Of a DNA stretch of 64,000 nucleotides, positions 10,921 through 24,552 are shown one piece after another (the stretch's first letter is position 1; each line of letters begins with the position of its first letter). Made by a program: the position numbers and the translations under genes. The stretch is from Lichenostomus cassidix (lineage: Eukaryota; Chordata; Aves; Passeriformes; Meliphagidae), in contig CM039193.1 of the NCBI GenBank assembly GCA_008360975.2, positions 5,880,501-5,944,500 on the forward strand. The letters run 5' to 3'. Below the pieces are notes generated by a model. That model did no database searches. It saw only the letters and a list, made by a program, of their open reading frames with translations, and was not told where the DNA came from.

Positions 10921-13900
10921 CAGCTTAAAGGCATAGCAGGGCCAGAAGGGTGCTTTTTCCTGCGAAAATTCCCCCAAAATAAGCAGGTGTGAGGGCTGGG
11001 AGGTGACTCTCCTAGAGCAGTCTGGGTCAGCAGGGCAGAGGGCAAGGAGGGGAGAGGCAGAGGTGGTGTCTCGGTTGGGATCCAGCAGTGAAAGAGTTAA
11101 AAGGGGGGCATATCTTTTTCAGCCTCTCCAGAAATAAATCGATTGGGAATGAGTTGGGGAAGGTGTGTGAATTGCAATAAACAAGGTGCACAACATGCAT
11201 AAAAGCAAACAAAACATCTCTGTCTGCTTTTGTGTGCATCCTGCTCCACTGGCTGGATGTACCCTTCCTTTAAGAGACTTCTGTTCCACAGAAAACTAAT
11301 ATCCCTAAACACAGCCATGTTTGCCAGTGTAATTCTTGAAGGCTTGGGGAGGGGGAGAGTGTACACAGTCAGTCATTATTATATGTATTTCTTAATAAAA
11401 AGACACCCATTTAATTGCTGTCATTGTGTTGTCTGCTCCCCTTGTGATTTGTGACATGCTATACTGTATTTGTCAGCAGAATGAAAGGGGTCTTTGTTCC
11501 TTATTCGTATTATGGCACACTGCATCTCTCAGTGAAAATGGAATATTTGCCTTTAGAGCTAACTTAGCTGGTGATCTGTGCCCACTGTTACACTGGGAAG
11601 GGTTTGGGGGTTTTTTGCCAGGAGTTTCAGAGGAATTTGCAAGCAAGGCTTGAATTGTTTTACTTATTTATTTTTACATATCATTGGGTTAATAGTGATG
11701 TAGAGTGATCAGCCTAATTTGCCCACAGGACAGGTAAAGCATGGCCAGTGGCTGCAGCAGCTTCACATATTGCAGCTGCCTTTCCTTGTATCCCTTCTTT
11801 CCTGTGGATGAATGGCCAAGCTGACCATGAACTAGGATTTAGTCCTGGTGCACCTTTGGTCATTTGCTGCTCTGTGAGCTTCCAAAAAGGGTGTAGAAAA
11901 ATAAACCAAGAGTGTGTAATATGGACGAGCTCATGTGTCTGTTCAAAGGTTGGCCAAGGCTGCAGGAGAATAAAGGCTGTTTGTGAGTGGCCAGCTGTGA
12001 GAGTGGCTATTTGGGGGTGACAGTGGCACTTGGAGAGCACTTTCCAGCCCTGCTGGGGTGTGCTGGGTTAGGTTATGTATCGTATAACATCAACAGCTTT
12101 ATCACTTGTGATCTGTTTGCTGTCCTCACCGTGCTCTGGCTATTGGGTCTCAGTCTGTGTGATTGTGAATGGGGATGGTTTACAAGTGTAGAGGCAGCCA
12201 AAAAAGATTTAAGGCAGTGCTTGCCCAGACAATTCATAAGTCTTCTCCTAGCACACCTACATGGCATGAGGAGCTTGTTTTTAAATTGAACTACAGGTTC
12301 AGCAGCTTGAGCTTTATGTTGTTAATTATGCTTATTTTCTGCTCTGCAGTGCCCAAGGAAAAATAGGCAAAAAATGCAAAGGCTGGTTGGGTCCTGGGAG
12401 GCTGCAGTGTGTGTGAAGGGCTCCTCTGTGAGAGGGACTGGCTCAGCAGAGGGCTGGGCTGTGAACCTGTTGCTTGTTGTTGTGTGGCTCCTCCTGTAAT
12501 GAGGGAAATCACATCAAGGAGGAACTTTGGTCTGGAGAGAGCAAGGATGTGCTCAGTGATGCCAAAGCACAAGGGAATGTTTTCTCCTTTGCCAGTTTGT
12601 TTCCACTCATCCTTGCCTACTGCTAAGCCCTGTCAGATGGAAGCAATGATGGATCCAAGTAGATCCAAGAATGATGCTTCACTTCCTTCAGGGGAACTGC
12701 TGTAGTGTTGGTGAGAAAGAGCACAGGCAGCTGTTCCAGGAGCACTTCAGCTCCCTGCTGTTGAAGTGTTGCAGAGCCAGGTTTTGCCTGGCAATAACAG
12801 CAATAGCCCTTTTCCAGTTGAATTTCTTTTTTTTTTTTTTTAATGCACTCTTCTAATGCAGGTAATCCAGCCTGAAATATGGAACTTAGAGTATCCCTTT
12901 TGTTGTTTTTGGCAACCCCTAGCACAGGTAAGGCTGTCATAGCACTCAGTGTTGCATAAAGGGAAAAACCAACAATGAAGCCATTAATTCAGCAGCAGAA
13001 GCTGATTAAATGGTGTTGGGTTCCTGACTCTGCATCTGACAGCAATAACACTTACCCTAAGTTTCAGTTGTTTAAAAGTTCCTGTGCTGCAGGGAAGGCT
13101 CTTGCCTGCACTTTGGAGCACATACTCCTTTCTGCCAGCTTTCCATCCTTTCCTGTGCACCGAGTCTTACATGGTTGCACAAGAAATTCTTCTGAAATCT
13201 ATGCACATCAAGTCATTTTGGTCAAGAGGTGCTGGATGCTGTGGTATTCAATAAAGCTTATTCAAAACGTGGTGCTATTTTCAGTGAAATTCTGCTAAAT
13301 CCTGCCCTGAAATCCTCTGAATGTTTTGCTCTTGAATATTCTGGTGAGCATGATGACTGGTTCACTGTGTTAATCCTATATGGTCTTTCTGTCTGCAGCT
13401 AATCCTGAGCTGCTGTTGGTGTTCTGCATACATGAGTAAGATTCTTTCCCCCTCCTCTTGACCATATCCAGTAGAATTCCAGCTGCCTGCTGGAAGATAA
13501 CAGTTCAAATATCCTACTCTTGCTTTTTCTCAACCTTGAGTTTCTTCTACTTGAAAAACAAAACCCAGAGAAGTAGGAAAAAGGTTCTTGGTCTGTTGAG
13601 CTCTCTCAGAGGATGTACTGGCTCTGACTGTGCAGGATGTCTTCAGGAATCTCAGCTGTAGACAAGCGTGGAAGAAAAGACATGCTTGCTTTAGCAAGTT
13701 TCCAAATCCACATAGATTGGACAGAATTTCTATTGCAATTTCACAATAATTAGAGCTGAAGCCGGCAGTGATGGCTATGGTAAATATTGTTCCCCTAAAA
13801 TAAAGTTATTGGATTTTCCTATTTTTATCCTAGTGATTTTTTTTTTTTAATTGCTGGACCTACCTGTGGAAGATGGCTTGTCAAAATCTATCCCTTTCTA

Positions 13901-16158
13901 GTGGGAAAAAAAACCCAAAACCTTTTCCTTTGGGACAGTTAGTGTCACCTCAAAATTATTACTTGACCGTGTTGCAAATTTAGTAGAAAAGCTAACGTAA
14001 GGGAGGGTGATAGTTTAACCTTGGGCTGATTCTCCCCTCCCCCACTGATTTCACCCATGGATAGACATTATATCTCCTTATAGTAAGATTAGCATATTTG
14101 CATAAACATGTTAATATCCATATGGCCTATATTGACATGGTTGCATGGGATGTATATATCTGGGGTGTGTGTGTGATACAAACATTTTAACTACAAACAT
14201 CAAAATGCCATGAACTGGATAGTCCCTGATAACTGAAGTCAAACTTTTTCTTAAAAACTGTGTAATATTTAGTTGATGTAAAATATCATGAACACCCACT
14301 CTTTTCCTTGGAAGAGATTGAATTTTTTTTTTCCATTCTAAATAGACTTTCAAAGGATTCATTAAGAAAATGAAATCCAAGAAGAAAAATAGTTGACCCA
14401 GCAGTTTGAGGCCAATGAGGCAAATACCCAACAAATTTATGTCAAGTCAGCCCTAAGTGAGCTGTGCCTGAATAAGTTTGTTATAAATATTCTCTGAAAA
14501 TGTTCAGTATTGAAATAGGGATGCTAGATGAATAATGTTATTCTGTCAGCAATTGGAATATGGCTGTGGATATCAGTCACTGTATGGAAAAATAGCTTGT
14601 TGCTTTGCTTACCTAAATTGAGGTGGTGTCCCACCTGGAATTTGCATTGCTACCACCTTCTTTGTTTGCCTGAGGAAACACTCAATCCATTGTAGATTGG
14701 AAATTTTCGTTTGTTTGTGTGGGATTTTTGTATGTGTTTTGTTTTCATTAGGGTACAATACTGCCTTTTAATGCATGTGAAGATGAGAGGGAGGCACACA
14801 AAAAGTAAAAGCTCTGAAAGAACTCTATAAATGAGATCGTGATATAATGCAGAAAAAAGTAAATTTGCTCCTTTTTCCCCCTGTATTTGCATCTTCTTTG
14901 GGTTCAGGTTTTCTAGAAGCCTTTGGTAGGTTTATTGCTCACATTGAGAACTCTCTGGTGTTGATTTTTTTAGGTTAATTTAAATGAATGGGGAGCAGCT
15001 GAATAGTCGTCATGTAGAAGGTGCTGCTGGAAAGGCAGCTCTGTCAGCACTGCCTGGTGATGAACAGAGTGTCACTGCTGTGGTGGCTCAGTGACAATTC
15101 AGCACCACAGTGCAAGCCCTTGGCAAAGGTGGGGAAGTGACTGGGGGAATAAAAAAGTCTCTTCTTACTCTGTTTTTTGCATGGACCACAGCAAGAGCCT
15201 GAGGCTTGAGACATCCCCTGAGATTTAGACTGAAGATCCAAGTTCTTTTCAGCAGCAGAAGCTGAGAATGGGCTGCAGCAGTGTATGCAGTGTTGTGTGT
15301 TGAATGTCATTTAGTGGACAAGTGTCCTGGTGTTGACAAGGCAATATTTTACTGTGTGATAATCTGTCATCCTAAACTCTACAGGGAAATCAAGGGTTTA
15401 CTACATTTGGATGCATGAGTTAAAACTGTCTTTTGCCTTTTCTACTTCAAGACTTGAATTTATTTCCTTTTTTTCCTGGTGAATACGAAGTCAACTCATT
15501 TTGAGTCCTAATCAGGAAGTGATTCACAGTCTGTGCTCATTAAATCCTTCCCTTCGCTCCTGGGACTGCCAGGGAGGATGTCACACATTACCTGCTGATG
15601 AGATGATGTTTTGTGAAGGAGATGAATGTCCCAGAAAGTATGCTCACAGTGACAAACCACTGGGAAACTGGAAAGGGTTTGGAAAGCTGCAGTGAGGCTG
15701 CAATACGAGTACTTGAGTTTTATCATCTAGTTTTATCATCACTCTGTTAAGCAGCTGCTTACCCTTTAGAAAGAACTCATCTTTAGTTGCATGTGATTTG
15801 GGGGACATGAAGGTTGAGCCCTGCTGTTCTCATGATTTGAAGTTTCAGATTTTCTTTGGGTTATTAGGGTACAACACAGAGCGTTAATTCCCCTTATCAG
15901 CTCCTTTAGTTATCATTTGATTGGATGGACCCTTTTCAATTTTTTTCCATTTTCCTCCTTCTCATACTTCATGGACTCTATTGTTTTATTAGTTCAGCGG
16001 CCTTTTTGGGTCATTGCAGTCCAAGTATTCTGACTTTTATAAAGGTCTTGGTGACTAAATATTAGTGACCTCTATTCATCTTCCTCGTGCTTCTCCAAGG
16101 CAGAGCAGTTTGATTTTGAGCTGCTCTGTGTTACGGTATCAGTGAGTTCATCACTTGG
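10921..16158. other. Unique non-coding sequence, no gene seen
   Basis: AT-rich sequence with a 15-base T run at 12827-12841. An imperfect hairpin at 11196-11238 is described among the findings. No coding exon or repeat family is recognisable. Confidence 0.55.
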
Positions 16159-16223
16159 GGAATCAAACCCCATTTCTTCTCAGCAGAATAAGGTGTCCAT
16201 TCAGTCCATTGAGCTGCAGAGTT
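16159..16223 (-). repeat. tRNA-like fragment, probably a decayed tRNA-derived SINE head
   Basis: On the minus strand, CAGCTCAATGG (16206-16216) resembles an RNA polymerase III A box, and GGTTTGATTCC (16159-16169) resembles a B box. Spacing is tRNA-like. The B box sits in a good T-arm shape: five-base stem TGGGG/CCCCA around the seven-base loop TTTGATT. The acceptor stem does not pair and the D and anticodon arms are poor, so this is not a functional tRNA. I could not recognise a SINE body after it. Confidence 0.35.
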
Positions 16224-19200
16224 TCTGCTTCAGTGTTTGGCTAATAGGATCCCTTGAAAGGAGATGGAGAGAAACTAGCCTGTGGGCTTCGCCAGCCTAA
16301 CTAAAATAAAGAAATATACCCATGCACAATTGGTGGAATATTGCTGGATTTATGGCAGTTCTAGGAAAGTCCTAACAAGCTAAGCGTGATTGGCATGAAT
16401 TTCCAAATTATATAAGAGGAAATGGAAGACTTGCCATTAGCTGCACTAGGGAGCTGGTTATACTAACAGAAGTATTTTTGGAAAATTCAGCTTTGTATTG
16501 GTAGGCTTGCATTTTCAGGCATTCCGTCTAGGCACCATTTTCAAGTCATTTCCCTAGCTCAGACTCTGCTTGAGGGATGAATAGACATGGCCCTGTGGAG
16601 AATTTGGAGTTCCAAGATTAGGGAACATCAGAACTGATGCTACCATAATTTGAACATTTTATACATCATATTCTGCCATTATCCTGGCAAGCCTTGTTAA
16701 ATAGCTGTGTAACATGGGAGCTTTCCTCTTGCTCAGTCTTGCTTTCTCCTTCTGCTAACCCTCTGCCTCATTTGTTACTCTCTGCTGCTCACTAAGTGAA
16801 GTGGGAAATGGGTTTTACAAGGGAAATAAGAATGTCCAACTTCAGGATGAAAGAATGCTTGAACAGGAACAAAGGGAAACAAAGACTGTCCAAGCAACCT
16901 GAACTGAGGGCTTTGGTGGCTCAGAAATGCTGTATTTGAGAGACTAGATTTTAGGAGAGGCTTTTTTTTTTCCTGTTTACTGTTGTAGTGTTTTTTAAAA
17001 GGCAGGAACACCCCAAAATTTCAAAGGTCTACCTTCCTCCCAAAGCCCTACCTTCCTTACAGCTGTTAAGGAGGGTCAGAGAAGAACTTTGGGAGATTTT
17101 ATCCATGGCATTTCAAGTTTGGGAAATAGAAAATAGTAAAAAAAAATAATAATAATAATAATAATAACTCTAATAATAGAGTGTATGTGAAACAGCTTTC
17201 CAGGTGTTGCTGCTGGCTATATCTGATGCACACAAAATTTATACTTTTAAGCAAGGGGAGATTTGAATGCTGCCCAAAAGTTCCTTTCATACATAGAACT
17301 CTTTGGATCTCTAGCTGCAAATGGCTCACTGGCACCATGGGGAGATCTTTAAATTGGAGGACCTTTCTCTAATAAAAGGTTTGCTTCACTGCAAAAGAGA
17401 TGCCAGGCCTATAGCTTCTAGAAGGGCAAGCTGATAAATGAGATATTATTATCTCAGTGCATTCTTTTAGTGAAATATTTAAAAGAGGCTCACTCCTGGT
17501 GAATTACCTGCTGACCTGATCCTCTAGCAGCCTTATTAAACAGTTGCCTGTTGTAGCATTCTTTGTAAAGTTAAAGTGTGTCCCACTGCACTAAGCACTA
17601 TTTCAGATATCCCCATTATAACAAAAAATCTTTCTGTAGTAATAGTGCAAACCGATGGCTCTCGTGGGTGCTTTCATAATGAAGTTTTATGGTGGCTGTT
17701 CCCTGATCCCTTTTCTCCTTTTGCCACTGTGTCAACTCAATTCCTCTCCATATTCATAATGTTTACCAAATTCACTCTTCGAACTCCTCCAGTGTTCCAA
17801 ACATCAACACTCCTGATGCAGGATGGGTTTATCAAAACAAACAGTGGCAGAAAATAAGATTATGCTTGCACAGCTCATGTGCTTGGGCTGGAATGGCTCA
17901 ATGAGCCACTGGAGCAATGTCTGAGCTCCCTGCCCTGAGCAAAGGCAAAATGAAAGGAGTTCATTTAAAATCTTAAAACTTTTGCTATTTAAAAGCTTGA
18001 CTTCTGCTTGAGTCCTGGGGTGCTCTGTTGCTGTTGCAAGTAGTAACTTGATTTATTTTGGTCATCTGTCTGCAGCATATTTAGAAATACTTCTATTTGC
18101 CATATGGTGGTCAGCAGCTGCCCTTGCTGGTGCTGCTTGAGGTCTGTGGTACTGTTACAGCAACCAAACTAACAGGGATGTGAGCAGCACCTGAACAAAC
18201 AATTGCACTTGTGCCTTGTGCTTTGGAACTATATTCCTCGGATATTCTTGGGTGGAGTGGAAGAAATCTTAAACTCCTTTGATGTCTTTCCTGGCCTCAT
18301 ATCTAATTACATTATTTTTTGATAGTTTTCCCTCAGGAGTTCCTTATTTTAAATGCATTTTGCAAATACACATTCAAATAAGCCTGACACTATTAATTTT
18401 TGTAGTCTAGTTATTTTTTATTGCTGACCATCCCCTTAGTACTTGAACTTCTTCCTACAGACAGTTTTGCATATCCTTCCACAGTTTATCTTAATCCTGA
18501 GAATTGTTTTTGCCCTCTGAGGAGCTATTGTGATAAGTGTTGGCTGTGTTTTCAGAAAAAGAGGGTAAAAAAAAAAAAGATAAATTTCAAAATATTACAT
18601 GAAATAACAGTGAGGAATAATCCTGGTTTCTGGAAAAATGCTGCAGGAGCTGGTGTGGCTGCTGCTTTGGTCTCTGCTGCTCTTTGACACAGCTACAGAC
18701 TGCCCAAACTATGTGCAGCAGTAGGACTAAAATGGTTCTTGTATTCAAAGCTTCTCTAGCTTAAAGTTTTATTAAAAAAGGTCTGTTGGGCTCTGCTTGC
18801 AAGCCCATACATCCCACACTGCTCTGGCTGTGAGGTCCGATAGCATCTCAGTAATTAAGTGCCAGCATCCTCCAGCACAGTGGGTTTAAAAGGCTGTCAG
18901 CAGCTTAAATGCCACCTGATATTAAATTTATCAGTCTAACTTTTCAGCATTCTGCAGCTGACCCCCTGTAACAATGACCGTGGCAAGTTATTTGCAGGCT
19001 GTGCCTGCTGCCCCCTCCCTGCTTGGCTGCTTTAATTGCTGATCTCTAATCTTCCAAAAAAAGGTGGGAGTGCAGGAGAAGAAAGGCAGCTCTACACTTA
19101 GAGCAGGTTTTTGCCCAGCTGCCATCAGTCCATTCTGCAGGAGAGTTTTTTGAGTTTGCAGAGCATCAGGGTGTGCTGGAGCCCCTGTGCAGTGGGCAAG

Positions 19201-19244
19201 GGTGCAGCTCAGTGCACAGAACCTTCACCACACTCCCAGGTGTG
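16224..19244. other. Unique non-coding sequence with one AAT microsatellite
   Basis: A short A-run followed by seven TAA units lies at 17138-17167. A 12-base A run is at 18567-18578. No gene or other repeat family is recognisable. Confidence 0.55.
17138..17167. repeat. (TAA)n microsatellite
   Basis: Nine A bases followed by seven perfect TAA units, then an imperfect TAATAATAG echo after 17170. Confidence 0.95.
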
Positions 19245-19340
19245 ATAATTCCATTATTTTCCTAGCCTGTTCCAATGTCTGACTACCCTTTCAGTGAAGA
19301 ACTTGTTCCTAATAGCTAATTAGAGCTCCTCATACTCCCC
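19245..19340 (-). mobile_element. CR1 LINE fragment, near the 3' end
   Basis: The plus strand reads TTCCTAGCCTGTTCCAATG, then CTACCCTTTCAGTGAAGAAC and CTTGTTCCTAATAGC. This matches the reverse complement of the familiar CR1 3' region (AGCCTGTTCCAGTG, ACCACCCTTTCAGTGAAGAA). It is a short, diverged and 5'-truncated relic with no coding capacity. CR1 is the dominant LINE of birds and other sauropsids. The match is from memory of the consensus. Confidence 0.75.
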
Positions 19341-19364
19341 CAAAATGCAAATAATGGTGCGGAT

Positions 19365-19474
19365 TTATCCCTCTCTGCCTTATTTTCTCCCATTGTAAGT
19401 TGAGGCTAATGATATGCTCCTTTTTTAAAGCTCTTTGGGATCGTTGGATGAAAAGCACTATGTAATTATTAAAG
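19365..19474 (+). mobile_element. Ancient MIR/CORE-type SINE tail
   Basis: The order CTCTCTGCCTTATTTTCTCC, CATTGTAAGTTGAGGCTAAT and CTCTTTGGGATCGTTGGATG, then AAAAGCACTATGTAATTATT, follows the 3' half of MIR/AmnSINE-like elements (CTCAGTTTCC, CTGTAAAATGGGGATAAT, GCTTTGGGATCCTTGGATGA, AAGGCACTATATAAAT). It lies just after an opposite-strand CR1 piece. The exact family (MIR, MIR3 or an amniote SINE with an LINE-like tail) cannot be settled by eye. Confidence 0.6.
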
Positions 19475-22400
19475 TGCAGCTTTTATGGTGCTGCCTTTAG
19501 AAGGAAAGGGGGAAAAATATATTCACTTGGCAAAATATTGTGTTGTAGATGCAGCTTTGGAAATCTGACTTTCATTGTTAAAGCTAAAATTAAAAAGGAC
19601 TGTTCCACTGCAAACTGTCACACTAAAACCAGGCCTGTGTTGAGGCTGCATAGGAGCTTTGTGTGCCACTGGAAATGTATAAAAAGAAAGAAGAGCTAAC
19701 TGAAACAAAGGAAGCTGGTCAAAAATAAACTGGAGCAAAGCCAGCGATGCCTGTGAGTGCCACTTGTGTCTTTGGGACACGGAGTTGCTTAGGCAATGTA
19801 ACATCAAGTTCTCAGTGGTGTAGATGCTTCTGGCCACATCATTTTCATGGCCATTAAGTTCAAATGTTTGTCTGTTTCCTGAGATGAAAGGAGTGAGAGC
19901 TCTCTCAAATAAAGAAGCCTGCAAATTCTGAAGCAGCTGTGCTGCATGCAATTTGCCTGGGAATTATACCTCAAAATACCCTTTTTACCTACTTTGAACA
20001 AGGCAGAGGCTGATATGAATGCCTCATTGTTTTGTCTCAAGATTGTTTTCCCAGAAAATATCTTTCAAAATATTTATTTTTGGTAAATGAATGTGTATAA
20101 TTAGAGATAAAGGCTAATTTGCGTAGCTGAGTTTTGTGCTGTCAAATGGAAGCTGAGTGGTTTAATACCAAAATGGGACTTAACATTTAAATCATGCCTA
20201 TGTGCTTTTTATGTTTTTTCACAATAGATTCAGTAGCTAATCATCACCTAAATTGGCTTTTCTAAATAACAAGCCATATTAGATAATCTGATGGCTTACT
20301 TGGAAGATGGGAAGCCAAGATGATGCTACAGTGAGTCAAGACTGTAATATTGAAGTTAGAAAGAAGACAGAAAATAATGCCCCATTAGTCTGCCCAGCAC
20401 TCAGCCTTGCTGATGGATTTGCTGATCACCAGAATGCTGGAATGTTCGAAGAATTTCACTAATTCATTGGAAACCTCAAAAAATATAATGAAAACTAGCA
20501 AATACGTAATTTTTTGGAACAACATCCAAACTGCAAGGTGAAACTCTTGCTGCAAATGCCACAGGGTGCTCTCAATACTCAGACCTTAATTCCAGTAAAA
20601 GCCCACCTGCGTGCACAAAATGAGAGGGATAAACTCCTGACGTTGTCACCATGATGGGATCATCAAAATCATGGAAGGAAAAAGCTGTGGAAGTCAATTC
20701 TTTCATTCTCAAAATCAATAAAAGCAGAGCATTTCAGGGGAAAAGTCTGCTCTCCAATGCATTAAGCCAAGTTGTTCATGCTCACCATTTATTTTTTTCT
20801 TTGCAATATCAGATGTGGTAACATCAAACAGCTCTGTCCATCACCCAGCTGGAAGAAACTAATGCACTGCAATACACAGCTCAGTATTCATATGGTCAGC
20901 CAGGTGATAATGATTTAAATGATCATAAAGCTGTTATTTCTGTAATACAGAATTCTAAGGAAAAAAAGAAATTATTTGTAAGCTTACTAGTTGCCAAACT
21001 TTTCAGAATTCTTCTGCTGAGGAAATCTTTAGAAGTTCCTGTAAAATTTGTGTAATATTTGTAAGCCCAAATGAAAATATTCAACTAAATATGACCCCAA
21101 TCAGTAAAAACATTTGCAAGTTACAGAAGTGTGGCCAAAAGTCATGCTTTTGCCACAAAAATAGTTAATTTTAAAAAATGTAGGTTTACAAGTAGTTAAT
21201 TTTTAATGCAGACAGGTGTCTTTTTGGTGTTTCAAACCTGTCTTTTATTGGGCAGGAGATACTGAAAAATGGAATAGCTATGGAGAGCTTGTGGAAACTT
21301 GTTTTGGAATGAGCAGAGCTGCAGTTTTAGCCCTTGGTATTTTTCCGGTGGCCTTACAAATGGCTTTATTTGGGGAACTGGGGGGGAAGATGGTGCTTTT
21401 ACAGTCCTGAAGCATTCCAGGTATGAGTTTTCCAACTATAAATTGTCTGAATTCACTTCTAGTTTTGGAGTTTCAAAGGGAGCAGTTGTGCTTTCTGGGT
21501 ATGGCAGAGAGCACTTGCCTGTGACCTGGTCCAGCTGATGTTTTTGGTGAGCACTGGGTTGGGGTTTTGTTGCTTTGGTGTGGCTGAGGATGAAGCTTTT
21601 GGAGGAGGAGCAGTTTCAGCTCTGGTGCTGCTGTCTGGTGGACACTTTACCAGCCTTAAAGTTTGGTTTAAGCCACTTGCTGCCAAATTTCCTGAGTTGT
21701 TCCAGGAGATGAGCATCCTCTGACTTGGGGGGATAATCAGTCAGTTAATTTTTCAAAGTGTGCTGGGCTTTAATTTGCTTATTTGTTGTGTTACTGATTT
21801 GATGGGAAACGCTTCTTTGAGGTGTTCATGTGTTTATTTGTATAAAGAAGTGCTGCACTGACCCCTCAGGACAGCACTCCTCACTCTGGAAATACTTCAG
21901 CCTTGTAAATAGGAATTTGCATCACACTAGCTAGAGATTTAAAGGAGCAAAGGCAGACTCCTCTTGCCTCTCTTGAAACAATGAAGGATCTTGGTTTTGT
22001 TTTATAGCATTACTGTACGCAAGTGAGGTCCTGACAAACTGCTGAAGGAATGGGGTTGGGTTCTTCTGGTCTTTGAGATATCCAAATGCTTTAAATATCA
22101 TCTTAAAAGGTACTGTGTTGTTAAAGTGGAAGCTACAGCCATGATGGAGGTATTACTGGGTGAAACATCCTTTGCTTGTCTAGAGAGATCAGACTGTATT
22201 ATAATAGTGGTGTTTTCATGTGCAAAGATTCTTTCTTTTGGATTCTTCTAAACTTGAGATGTAACAGCAAAAAATCCTCCTGCATCACAAGAGAGGCCGT
22301 CTCCTAGTTTAACCTCCTCAGCTGGCATAAATCACTGCAGCTTTTTTTAATGTCAGGTCACAGGCTTGGATAAGCATATTTATTCATATCAAGCCACTGA

Positions 22401-24477
22401 ATGTTTTGAGGTTCATCTATGACTAACTGAAAGTCTTTAAAAATAGACCAAACATCAGAAAGCTCTTGAAATGTTTTGTGATATAAAGTCTACTTCAAAT
22501 AAATGGGATGGTCTCAATGGCCTCTTACAGTTGGTTCATTTTAATGGATTTTTATCCTCTTTTCTTTCCCTGATGAAACCAAATGCAGCTCACCTCTGGC
22601 ATGAGGTCAGATGAATGCTTGATGAGATTTGCTAATGCCCCTGGTTATAATAACAGCCATGGGCTCACCTGATGTAAAAGGCTTCCTTTGCACTTATCAC
22701 TGCTCATCCAGGTCACCTGCTCCTTTGGGGACAGGCTGTGGGTCCCTGGGCTCTCTGACACAGAACTGGACATCTTGCTATCAACAATATAAAGAATGAG
22801 GTTTGGTTTGTGGATAATTGTTGCTTGTTGAGAAGCTTCTAATAAAAACAAAGTGATGGGCTACAAGACCCAGTATAGAGCAGCTTTTTAGATGAGGCTT
22901 CCCTTTAGTTCAGGATCTTCCCCAGGATTAGGAATGGCACTTGTCTCCTGAGATAATGTTGGTTTGAAGATCTCCATTGGTGGACTTTCAGTCCTTGAGA
23001 TTGTGGTGCCTGTACTGGGATGCTGCTTAAATAAGGCTCATGGTAATGGATCTTGGATCTGAGCTAGTGGGTTCTGTGTTTTTCCTTAATAGAAATCATC
23101 TCAAATTCACCCTATAGTTAGCTCATGTCATTGGGGTGCAAGATAAAAAGGAGACAAATATTGAGCAGTTTCAGTTGGGAATTTGGGACAGACAGTCCAG
23201 GTCTGCTGACACCCATAGAGGTACCAGAAAATTAAGATGTTCTTTTTTTTACCTATTCATCGTAAAGGGATGAAAAGGTTCCTTTAAAGTTCAGTTATGT
23301 TGGTTTAATGATACGAATGATTTGGTGGGGCAGACAATTTGAAGTGGAAACTGAATGCAAGAATGTTATTGAGTCCTGCACTGGGCAAGCAGATTAGGGA
23401 CCACACATGAGGGCTTGAAAACATTTATTTTTTAAAATCTGGTTATATAAGGGGCCACAAAACAATGTAAAAGACTTGGGGCCATGCTTGCAGCTGGCAT
23501 AGATCAGCACAGCACCATGGATTTCAGGGTAGCAGCACCAATTTCTGCTGGTTGAGATCCTGGCCTTTAATCTGTCATCAATCTAATCAAATCGAGCTGC
23601 TCTAATTACCACCGTGTCACTCAGAAATATGTTTGCCTGAAATGATAAAGCTGAGCTGGATCCCGGAGCCCACACAAGTCAGCAAACACTGTGCAAATCT
23701 GAGTTAAACCATTTGTTTGCCCACTTAAGGAGAGGTTGTCCACGGTCATGGTATGTGTGGAAAGACAGCGGGGGAGTGAGAGGAACAACTGAAACATATG
23801 GCCCAAGTGAGCTTTCTCTTTATTCCAATGCATCAGGATAAGACAAGCTGTTGAACCGACGAGAAACCTTCCTTATATACCATATTTCAAGATTAAAACT
23901 GGGGAGAAATTCAGTACCACTGATCTCACATCTATGTTTGACTGGAGGTATGGAAAATTGTTAAGCTCAAAGCAGAGGGAAAAAAGCCCCCAAGCCCAAC
24001 CTCCCCAAATCCATAATAGCTGCATCATTATGTAAAAGAAAACAACAATTTCCCCACCAAAGTGTTCATAAATGGAAACCTTATCAATACCTCCAGATGC
24101 TCCCTGGCTTTATGGCACCGTTAAGTTTAATTGTGCTGATATAACGGATTGTGTTTGTATGGAAAAAGGTCTTTCCAGGATTGGTTTGGGGAGTATGCAG
24201 ACCCAGGAAAAGGCTCACATTCATTGAGACATGATCTTCACTGCATCTTAACTTAATTTTGGCCTCGTGTTTCTTGAAGAACAATGTGGAAGTGGCATTT
24301 TTGCAGTGTCTGTGACCTCCTGAAAGGTGGAGTTTGAGAATTTTATTGGAGCTGCGCTTGCTGCAACTTAATGCCCTTACCGTGGCAAGTTAATTTAGTT
24401 TTTAGTAAAGAACATTGGTTTATTATTTAACATGAACACAGGAGTTATAATTTTGAGCTAAAATACTTGGGCTGCTT
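19475..24477. other. Unique non-coding sequence, no gene seen
   Basis: AT-rich DNA. Open frames such as 19523-19951 (-) and 21459-21716 (-) are unsupported shadows. No repeat family recognised. Confidence 0.55.
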
Positions 24478-24552
24478 CTCCTCAAGTCAATGGAAAGAGG
24501 ACTTTTGGCTTCAGGATGAGCAGAGACCAACTTCTGCTGGGTCTGAAAATCC
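24478..24552 (+). mobile_element. Possible ancient CR1/L3-type LINE 3' remnant
   Basis: CTCAAGTCAATGGAAAGAGG, ACTTTTGGCTTCAGGATGAG, then GGTCTGAAAATC resembles the old sauropsid CR1/L3 3' ends that carry TGAAGTCAATGGA, CATTGACTTCAATGGGAGCA and CTGAAAATC. The resemblance is partial and comes from memory. Confidence 0.4.

Noticed and set aside
18977..24392. Shared 14-mer ACCGTGGCAAGTTA at 18977 and 24379
   Set aside because: Several chance 14-base matches are expected within 64 kb, and the flanks align only weakly.
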